Source: Lysobacteraceae bacterium
GTDB taxonomy: Bacteria; Pseudomonadota; Gammaproteobacteria; DSM-19610
DNA length: 6,520 nucleotides
Reading direction: 5' to 3'
NCBI GenBank assembly: GCA_020201295.1
Contig: JAIVHA010000061.1
Span: forward strand, 1 to 6,520
Numbering within the stretch: the stretch's first letter is position 1; every line of letters begins with the position of its first letter. Below, in pieces: positions 1 through 4,806 of this stretch. The notes beneath the pieces were generated by a model. That model saw only the letters and a list, made by a program, of their open reading frames with translations. It did no database searches and was not told where the DNA came from. The translations under genes were made by a program, and so were the position numbers.

Positions 1-1161
1 CCGGTCCGCGGCCAGGAATCCGTGGTAGTCCCGCTCCCGTGCCAGGCGAGTGAATTCAGCCATGGCCGCGTCTTCCCTGCCCAGGGCGTGCAGAGCCCGT
101 GCGCGCCAGTAGCGCCATTCGCTTTTGTCACGTTCGTCGTCGGACAGGGCCGCGTGACCGTAGAGCACCTGTTCCCACTGCTCCCCCACCAGTGCCGAAC
201 GGATGCGCCACTGCTGCACCGTATCGTCGGCGCTGGTGTCGGGGACCTGGATCAACCATTCCAGGGCGCGCGGGTGATGGGCGAAGGCCGCGGACAGGGC
301 CATGCGCCGCAACGCCGCAGCGGCCGCTGCGGGATCCAGGCCATGCCGTGCGCGCAGGTCTTCCCAGCGGGCAAAGGCCTGTTCGGGATCATGACGGGCC
401 AGGCGGATCAGGCCATGGTGGATGATCTCACGCGCCATGAGGCCTTCGGTGCGCAGGGCCTCGTCCGCCAGCATCTGTGCCGGCCGGCGGTGCATATCAC
501 TCCATTGCTGCACCCAGCGGCGGTCCTCGGCGGAGAGTTTTTTGGCGAGAAAGGCGGCGAGCTCCAGTCGGCCGGCCTCCATGGCCAGGCCGATGCGCTC
601 CCAGATCAGGGCGGTGGTCATGCGGCTACTGGCATAGAGCACATCGAAAACGGGGTCACAGGCGCCGGGTTGGGAACGGCCGACCGTCCACAGGTCGCGG
701 GCCTGCTCGAGCAGGGCCTCATCCTGTTGGTTGTTTGCCAGCCTCGCCCGCAGGGCGAGGCATTGCAGTTCCACGCCCTGGGGCTCCTCGTAGAAGGCGA
801 GGAAGCGCGACCAGTCCCGCTGATCGGCGAGATGGCGCAGCCAGCTGGCGCGCAAGCGACGCGCCAGGGAGGTGTCGGGATGGGCCTCCAGGAACTCCGT
901 GATACTGGCATCGGTCTGGGCGCTGAGATGGCGCTGCAGTTCCCAGTACTGGAGATAGGGCTGGAGTGGATAGTCGGGAATGCGCGCGGCCAGTTGCCGG
1001 AACTGCTGGCGCTGGCCGCGGTTGAGGGCCGCGCGTGCCTCCAGGAACAGGGCGCGCTGTTCCGCCAGGGGGTCGGGGGCCGAGGGTGCGGAGGCGCCGG
1101 GGAAAGGCACCAGCAGACCGATGATGATACTGAAGAACAAGGCTCGCGAGAGAACCTGCAT
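1..1161 (-). CDS. slt: Soluble lytic murein transglycosylase, N-terminal part (runs off the left edge)
   Basis: Periplasmic enzyme that cleaves the MurNAc-GlcNAc bond of peptidoglycan to give 1,6-anhydro-muropeptides. The frame is open for 387 codons from ATG at 1161 to base 1, with no stop, so the gene is cut by the window edge. Residues 1-25 form a signal peptide (basic start, hydrophobic FFSIIIGLLV core, ASA cleavage site near residue 25). The rest is an alanine- and arginine-rich run of short helices, as expected for the superhelical U-domain of Slt70. The last visible part, EWRYWRARALHALG followed by RDYHGFLAADR, is the well-conserved stretch before the linker and catalytic domain of this family. 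The catalytic glutamate domain lies outside the window; family members are usually about 640 residues. A weak ribosome site (GGGAAG) ends 7 bases before the ATG. It is separated from moaA by a terminator, so it is probably its own transcription unit. Confidence 0.88.
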   Translation of the reverse strand, partial: MQVLSRALFFSIIIGLLVPFPGASAPSAPDPLAEQRALFLEARAALNRGQRQQFRQLAARIPDYPLQPYLQYWELQRHLSAQTDASITEFLEAHPDTSLARRLRASWLRHLADQRDWSRFLAFYEEPQGVELQCLALRARLANNQQDEALLEQARDLWTVGRSQPGACDPVFDVLYASSRMTTALIWERIGLAMEAGRLELAAFLAKKLSAEDRRWVQQWSDMHRRPAQMLADEALRTEGLMAREIIHHGLIRLARHDPEQAFARWEDLRARHGLDPAAAAAALRRMALSAAFAHHPRALEWLIQVPDTSADDTVQQWRIRSALVGEQWEQVLYGHAALSDDERDKSEWRYWRARALHALGREDAAMAEFTRLARERDYHGFLAADR

Positions 1162-1423
1162 TGCGATACTTCCCAGCGGGTGGCCGACTATCACCGCATG
1201 AGTATACCTATCCCCTGGCAAGCTGCTGGCCTTTCGGCGAGGAGGGCCGTTGTCGGAAATCTGTACGCCTGAAAGCAGGAAGATCAGGAAAAAAATTTTT
1301 CACAACAGACTGATATGTATAGGCAATACCCAAAAATGATCCTCCGGGAATCGTCGGATTTATTTGCAAATAGTTTCTCCATGTTCTTCGGTAAGTTATG
1401 AATCAGGGGGTTGCAGTCGCGCA
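1162..1423. other. Non-coding stretch upstream of slt
   Basis: This is the first part of the 443-base gap between slt and moaA. It includes the slt leader and, around 1289-1300, an AT-rich run (seven A then five T) that contrasts with the GC-rich genes around it. No reading frame with a recognisable product, tRNA, riboswitch or long repeat was seen. A frame from a TTG codon at 1364 joins the remnant frame described at 1424, but nothing supports that start. Confidence 0.5.
1201..1206 (-). promoter_or_regulatory. Possible -10 box for slt
   Basis: On the minus strand TATACT, close to the sigma-70 consensus TATAAT, lies 39 bases before the slt start codon and would give a leader of roughly 30 bases. 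No convincing -35 hexamer is found 16-18 bases upstream. This is a pattern match only. Confidence 0.22.
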
Positions 1424-1627
1424 ATGAACCAAAAAACCGCGACCGGCACGAAAATCAATGTTTCGGTGATCACCAGCTCCGAGGTACCCGTCCCCGCCGC
1501 CGTCTGGCTGCTGGGTTCCGGGCTGCTCGGGCTGGTAGCGGTGGCGCGGCGCAGTGAAAAACGGCGGCCAATGGCCGCCGTTTTGCTTTTGGATCAAAAC
1601 GCGCTTATCCGCCTGTCATGGACATGA
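1424..1627 (+). pseudogene. Orphan PEP-CTERM-type sorting tail, probable gene remnant
   Basis: A 67-codon plus-strand frame from ATG 1424. Residues 20-43 (EVPVPAAVWLLGSGLLGLVA then VARR) have the full layout of a PEP-CTERM anchor: short proline motif, hydrophobic helix with GSGLLGL, arginine cluster. In this family the tail directs exported proteins to exosortase. Here only about 19 residues precede it and there is no signal peptide, so the protein could not be exported as usual. The frame also runs on about 24 residues past the arginines, through the terminator and into the 3' end of moaA, whereas real tails end right after the arginines. A TGA at 1554-1556, just before the terminator, is one base out of frame, so a one-base indel could have removed the original stop. 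No good ribosome site precedes 1424. I read it as the end of a decayed gene; a small expressed protein is possible but less likely. Confidence 0.5.
1558..1584. terminator. Bidirectional intrinsic terminator after moaA
   Basis: AAAACGGCGGCCA and TGGCCGCCGTTTT form a perfect 13-base inverted repeat around a single A. Allowing for a real loop, the stem is still GC-rich and about 11 base pairs. It is followed by a T-run in both directions (GTTTTGCTTTT on plus, CGTTTTTC on minus). On the minus strand it begins about 20 bases after the moaA stop and should end the molybdoenzyme-moaA transcript. On the plus strand it would have ended the PEP-CTERM gene whose remnant lies just before it. Confidence 0.85.
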
Positions 1628-2588
1628 AGCGCAGCACCTGCTCGGGCTTTTCCCGGAATTCATGGCGCTCCGGCTTGCGGGCGATGGCGCCGTGAATGGC
1701 TTCCTCTAGTTCCGTATCGGAGATGCCGGCGCGCAGCAGCGGGCGCAGTTCCAGCTTGTCCTCCTGTCCCAGGCACAAGTAGAGGGTGCCGTCCACGCTG
1801 AGGCGCACCCGGTTGCAGGTTGCACAGAAGTGCTGGGAGATGGGTGTGATGAAGCCGATGCGCAGCTCGGTGCCGGCCACCTGTACGTAGCGGGCCGGGC
1901 CGCCGCCGGGCATCATCCCGGGAATGAGCTCGAAGCGCCTGCCCAGGCGCGCCTTCACGTCCTGCAGGTCCACATACTGGTCGGTGGCCACGCGCCCGGT
2001 GTCGCCCATGGGCATGGTCTCGATGAAGCGCAGGGTGAGGCCATGGTCGATGCAGAACTGCACCATGTCATCCACCTCGTCCTCGTTGACGCCTTTCATG
2101 ATCACCATGTTGAGCTTGATGGGCGCGAAGCCTGCGTCACCGGCGGCGCGGATGCCGTCAAGCACCTTGTCCAGTTTACCGCCGGTGATGGCCTTGAAGC
2201 GTTCGGGGCGCAGGGTGTCGAGGCTGATGTTGAGCCGGCTGACGCCGGCCTGGCGCAGGGCCAGCGCATGGCGCGCCAGCCGCGTGGCGTTGGTGCTCAG
2301 CGACAGGTCCTCCACGCCCGGCAGGCGCGCCAGGGAGGCAGCCAGTTCCGGCAGGCCCTTGCGCACCAGGGGTTCACCACCGGTAAGACGGATGCGGCGC
2401 GCGCCCAGGCGGGCGAAGGCGGCGATGACCCGTTCGATCTCGTCGAAGCGCAGCCAGTGTTCCGGCTCCTCGAAATCCCGGAAGCCCTTGGGCATGCAAT
2501 AACTGCAGCGCAGGTCGCAACGGTCCGTCACCGACAGGCGGACGTACTCAATGCTTCTGCCGAAGGGATCGACCAGCTGCGTGCTCAT
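1605..2588 (-). CDS. moaA: GTP 3',8-cyclase MoaA (molybdenum cofactor biosynthesis)
   Basis: Radical-SAM enzyme that, with MoaC, turns GTP into cyclic pyranopterin monophosphate, the first step of molybdenum cofactor synthesis in the cytoplasm. The 327-residue length matches the family (about 330). C24, C28 and C31 form the radical-SAM CxxxCxxC cluster site (TDRCDLRCSYC), and GGEPL at 70-74 is the SAM-binding motif. C255, C258 and C272 (FCATCNRVRLS and LYLCLG) hold the second cluster, which binds the substrate. The protein ends in the conserved Gly-Gly (326-327) needed for activity in this family. The ATG overlaps the stop of the anchor gene as ATGA. The nearest ribosome-site-like GAGG is 14 bases away, too far, so translational coupling or a leaderless message is plausible. 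It follows a molybdoenzyme operon whose cofactor it helps make. No other moa, moe or mob gene is in the window. Confidence 0.97.
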   Translation of the reverse strand: MSTQLVDPFGRSIEYVRLSVTDRCDLRCSYCMPKGFRDFEEPEHWLRFDEIERVIAAFARLGARRIRLTGGEPLVRKGLPELAASLARLPGVEDLSLSTNATRLARHALALRQAGVSRLNISLDTLRPERFKAITGGKLDKVLDGIRAAGDAGFAPIKLNMVIMKGVNEDEVDDMVQFCIDHGLTLRFIETMPMGDTGRVATDQYVDLQDVKARLGRRFELIPGMMPGGGPARYVQVAGTELRIGFITPISQHFCATCNRVRLSVDGTLYLCLGQEDKLELRPLLRAGISDTELEEAIHGAIARKPERHEFREKPEQVLRFMSMTGG

Positions 2589-3652
2589 GTATGCAATATA
2601 GTCCTCGGCTGGGCCTGGTGCAATTGCGAGTGTCCGAAAAGACCATTAAAAAGCATGTAGGCGGGAACCTGACCATACAGATCCCATATTTTTTTTCTGT
2701 GTGTTTCCGTGGCCATAACAAACAGACTCAACCCAATCGTTGCAAAATCTCTCCTGTAGGAGCGGCGCGAGCCGCGAACATTCGCGGCTCGCGAGCTGGC
2801 CATGCCGGCCGCCAGCAGCAGCAGGGGCACCGGGAACACCAGCACCAGGAAGGTCCACTTGATGGCCAGGAACACCTGCCGGGGCGCGCCGTGGAAGAAC
2901 TCGCGGGTGTTGAAGGAGCCGGCCATGAAGCCCTGGGATTTCTGCACGATGTTGCTGTGGGAAATGCCCACGGCGGTACGCAGGCTGGATTTGTACTGGA
3001 TACGCCGGTTGCGCAGCAGCGACCAGACCCGGGTCACCAGGGCCGCCAGGGTGATGATGACGGCCCAGATCGCGTACAGGGTGGTCAGGTGGGGTGCCTG
3101 GATGGCCGCGTAGGCGGTCGCCAGGGTGAAGCCGGAGGCGGTGCCCAGCAGGGTGTAGTTGGCCACCGTCAGTGGCGTGTGCCATTCCTGCAGGAACTTG
3201 ATGCAGGCATAGATCATGGCGGTGCAGACGAACAGGGCAAAACAGATCACCGTGCCGACCAGGCCCACCAACAGGCTGAGCTGGCCCTGCAGCGGGTTGC
3301 TGACACCCAGCACATTGGGATCCCAGCCGAAGTAGTGGAGCACGCCGTAGATGAACACCACACCCATGAACAGCGGCAGGACGATGACCTCGCGGGACAG
3401 CCAGGAGGTGCGCCAGCGGGCAATCGACCGCCAGGCCCGTTCCGGGTGACCCAGGTGGAAGAACGAAGCGAACAGTCCCGCGCCCAGGAACAACAGCGCG
3501 ATCAGGCTGCCGATGCCGAAGAAGGCGGAAGGATTGTGGAGTTCGATGAAGCCCACCGCCGCATAGGACTGGGCGGTGACCAGTGCCAGGAACAGGCCCT
3601 GGCCGACCCCGCTGAGGGTGGTAAGAAAGATGACGGAAAAAGCCGGGTGCAT
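2585..3652 (-). CDS. soeC: SoeC/DmsC-type membrane anchor subunit with an abnormal C-terminus
   Basis: Integral membrane subunit of the NrfD/DmsC group, which passes electrons between the quinone pool and the iron-sulfur subunit. The start is firm: AGGAG ends six bases before the ATG. Hydrophobic helices lie near residues 8-34, 44-66, 88-108, 126-152, 165-185, 188-210 and 262-285, seven in all. HLGHPERAWRSI and TSWLSRE (66-88) are typical of DmsC-type anchors. DmsC-type anchors normally have eight helices. After about residue 286 (PLLLLAAGMAS) the frame enters palindromic repeat DNA: residues 287-355 are encoded by a TAGGAGC-type hairpin, a CACGGAA-type repeat fragment and bases just before moaA. 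This tail is basic, non-membrane and unlike the family, so the final helix and native C-terminus seem lost. The stop overlaps moaA. The gene is 247 bases from soeB. The subunit may still fold and work, or be impaired. The symbol follows from the context and is less certain than the family. Confidence 0.8.
   Translation of the reverse strand: MHPAFSVIFLTTLSGVGQGLFLALVTAQSYAAVGFIELHNPSAFFGIGSLIALLFLGAGLFASFFHLGHPERAWRSIARWRTSWLSREVIVLPLFMGVVFIYGVLHYFGWDPNVLGVSNPLQGQLSLLVGLVGTVICFALFVCTAMIYACIKFLQEWHTPLTVANYTLLGTASGFTLATAYAAIQAPHLTTLYAIWAVIITLAALVTRVWSLLRNRRIQYKSSLRTAVGISHSNIVQKSQGFMAGSFNTREFFHGAPRQVFLAIKWTFLVLVFPVPLLLLAAGMASSRAANVRGSRRSYRRDFATIGLSLFVMATETHRKKIWDLYGQVPAYMLFNGLFGHSQLHQAQPRTILHT
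2595..2623 (-). promoter_or_regulatory. Possible moaA promoter giving a leaderless message
   Basis: On the minus strand TTGCAC (2623-2618) and TATATT (2600-2595) are separated by exactly 17 bases. TATATT matches the -10 consensus at five of six positions; the -35 is weak. A start about seven bases after the -10 would fall at the A of the moaA ATG (2588), so the message would have almost no leader. This is seen only as a pattern and lies inside the repeat-derived tail of the upstream gene. Confidence 0.3.
2695..2716 (+). repeat. CACGGAA-type repeat, single-arm fragment
   Basis: This 22-base stretch (TTCTGTG, TGTTTCCGTGG, CCAT) matches the right arm of the inverted-repeat element at 3813-3844 at all but two positions. 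It lies 38 bases from the truncated palindromic repeat at 2755, within the abnormal 3' end of the anchor gene. No left arm is nearby. Confidence 0.7.
2755..2793. repeat. TGTAGGAGCGG palindromic repeat, truncated copy inside the anchor gene
   Basis: It begins with TGTAGGAGCGG, followed by a perfect 13-base stem (2766-2778 and 2781-2793) closed by a two-base CA loop. A complete element would continue with CCGCTCCTACA. Here that end is missing and the sequence passes straight into anchor-gene codons at about 2794. It shares the opening TGTAGGAGCGGC and the core GCCGCGAACATTCGCGG with the element at 4697-4788, so both belong to one family. Confidence 0.85.
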
Positions 3653-3685
3653 GTCGAGCTCCTGAAAAAATCTTCAAAATCGGTT

Positions 3686-3844
3686 ATGGCCACGGAAGCA
3701 CACGGAAATACACGGAATGAAACACAGATGCTTCGATCATTCCTGTTGTAACGGAAACCACAGAAGGATCATCTACCAGCTTTGCAAAGCATGGATTTTT
3801 GATCTTGAAGTTTTCCGTGTATTTCCGTGTGCTTCCGTGGCCAT
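3686..3844. repeat. Element of about 160 bases with 32-base perfect inverted arms (MITE-like)
   Basis: The arm at 3686-3717 (ATGGCCACGGAAGCA, CACGGAAATA, CACGGAA) is the exact reverse complement of 3813-3844, with 95 bases between. The left arm is built of 10-base units starting CACGGAA at 3691, 3701 and 3711. TTA flanks both ends (3684-3686 and 3844-3846), which could be a 3-base target duplication, though it overlaps the arm ends. The interior includes the 12-base palindrome GCTTTGCAAAGC (3779-3790) and encodes nothing recognisable. It lies between soeB and soeC and takes up most of that gap; RNA from either strand could form a very long hairpin. Confidence 0.85.
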
Positions 3845-3867
3845 TAAATGTTTTTGCCAAGCCGGCA

Positions 3868-3885
3868 CCAGCCCGCGCGGGCTGG
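3868..3885. repeat. 18-base perfect palindrome after soeB
   Basis: CCAGCCCGCGCGGGCTGG is its own reverse complement and lies 15 bases past the soeB stop. It could form a GC hairpin in the transcript and affect 3' end stability. It has no T-run on the minus strand, so it is not a standard intrinsic terminator. Confidence 0.5.
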
Positions 3886-3899
3886 CCGCCGCGCCGCCC

Positions 3900-4631
3900 T
3901 TACCACATGGTCGAGTCGTCGAGGGTCGGACCCTCGATGGTATGCGGTGCCTGCTTGCGTTCTTTCTTCAGCGGGTTGTCCGCGCGAATCAGCTCATCCT
4001 CGTGGATGGTGATGCGGGTCTTGCGCCGCGGCAGGTAGTGATTGGCCGGCTTGGTGCCCCATTCGGGCATCAGCGGGTAGCCGCCGCGTTCGCGGATGGC
4101 CAGCGAGACCTCCGATTCCGGGTCATGCACATCGCCGAACAGGCGCGCGTTGGTCGGGCAGGCCATTACGCAGGCGGGCTTGCGCTCCGCTTCCGGCAGG
4201 CTGGTGTCGTAGATGCGATCCACGCACAGGGTGCACTTCTTCATTACCTTCTGGTGCTCGTCGATCTCGCGCATGCCGTAGGGGCAGGCCCAGGAGCAGT
4301 ATTTGCAGCCGATGCACTTGTCGTAGTCCACCAGCACGATGCCATCGGATTCGCGCTTGTAGCTGGCGCCGGTGGGACACACGGGCACGCAGGGCGGGTC
4401 CTCGCAGTGCAGGCAGCTCTTCGGAAAGTGGACCGTCTCGGTGTTCGGATAGTCGCCCACCTCGAAGGTCTGCACCCGGTTGAAGAAAGTGCCGGTGGGA
4501 TCCTTGTCATAGGGATTGTCGTCGGACATGTAGCCGGCGGGCCCCGAGGTGTTCCACTGCTTGCAGCTGGTCACGCAGGCGTGACAGCCGACACAGACGT
4601 TGAGGTCTATAACGAGTGCTAGTTGTGTCAT
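3900..4631 (-). CDS. soeB: SoeB/DmsB-type iron-sulfur subunit with four [4Fe-4S] clusters
   Basis: Electron-transfer subunit that carries electrons between the molybdopterin subunit and the membrane anchor. The 243 residues hold sixteen cysteines in four groups: C13/C16/C19/C23, C73/C76/C81/C85, C106/C109/C112/C116 and C133/C136/C154/C158, the standard DmsB pattern with all ligands present. CPTGASYKR (85-93) and the CIGCKYCSWACPYG stretch (106-119) are typical. The C-terminal GGYPLMPEWGTKPANHYLPRR (183-203) resembles, from memory, the SoeB branch (sulfite oxidation) more than the DMSO reductase branch; this is inference. There is no Tat signal, so a cytoplasmic position is likely, as for SoeB. 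GGAA lies six bases before the ATG. It is 175 bases from soeA and 247 from soeC, wide gaps for an operon of this kind, each filled largely by repeats. Confidence 0.93.
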   Translation of the reverse strand: MTQLALVIDLNVCVGCHACVTSCKQWNTSGPAGYMSDDNPYDKDPTGTFFNRVQTFEVGDYPNTETVHFPKSCLHCEDPPCVPVCPTGASYKRESDGIVLVDYDKCIGCKYCSWACPYGMREIDEHQKVMKKCTLCVDRIYDTSLPEAERKPACVMACPTNARLFGDVHDPESEVSLAIRERGGYPLMPEWGTKPANHYLPRRKTRITIHEDELIRADNPLKKERKQAPHTIEGPTLDDSTMW

Positions 4632-4696
4632 GTGTGGTTCCAGTATTCGTGGCCCGGCGGGATTGCGCGCCAGTCACAATGGTTGCCCAATTTCAT

Positions 4697-4788
4697 TGTA
4701 GGAGCGGCCTTGGCCGCGAACATTCGCGGGCATGCCCCAGGGCACTCTCTCGACCGCTACGCGGTCTCACCTTGAGCCCGCTCCTACA
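4697..4788. repeat. 92-base TGTAGGAGCGG palindromic element between soeA and soeB
   Basis: It is bounded by TGTAGGAGCGG (4697-4707) and its exact reverse complement CCGCTCCTACA (4778-4788). Inside are nested small palindromes: GCGGCCTTGGCCGC (4704-4717), CGCGAACATTCGCG (4715-4728) and GACCGCTACGCGGTC (4752-4766). It is the more complete member of the family also seen at 2755-2793. It lies in the untranslated gap between the two genes, where a hairpin could alter relative expression or stability of the soeA and soeB parts of the message. Confidence 0.88.
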
Positions 4789-4806
4789 GGGGTGTACCAG
4801 ACTCGC

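Noticed and set aside
22..1272. Long plus-strand open frame of 416 codons opposite slt
   Set aside because: It is the antisense shadow of the GC-rich slt gene. Its product has no recognisable domain, whereas the minus strand reads as a signal peptide and Slt U-domain.
1364..1423. TTG start at 1364 for the PEP-CTERM frame
   Set aside because: The extra 20 residues do not form a signal peptide and no ribosome site precedes the codon; it looks like chance extension of an open frame.
2591..3751. Plus-strand open frame of 386 codons opposite soeC
   Set aside because: The product is a low-complexity Gln/Gly/His-rich sequence typical of reading GC-rich membrane-protein DNA backwards; the minus strand is clearly the anchor gene.
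3686..3844. CRISPR-like array of CACGGAA repeats
   Set aside because: The units are only 10 bases, abut without spacers, and are arranged as two inverted arms; this is an inverted-repeat element, not an array of direct repeats with unique spacers.
3868..3885. Intrinsic terminator after soeB
   Set aside because: The palindrome is strong but no T-run follows it on the minus strand, and soeC follows in the same direction.
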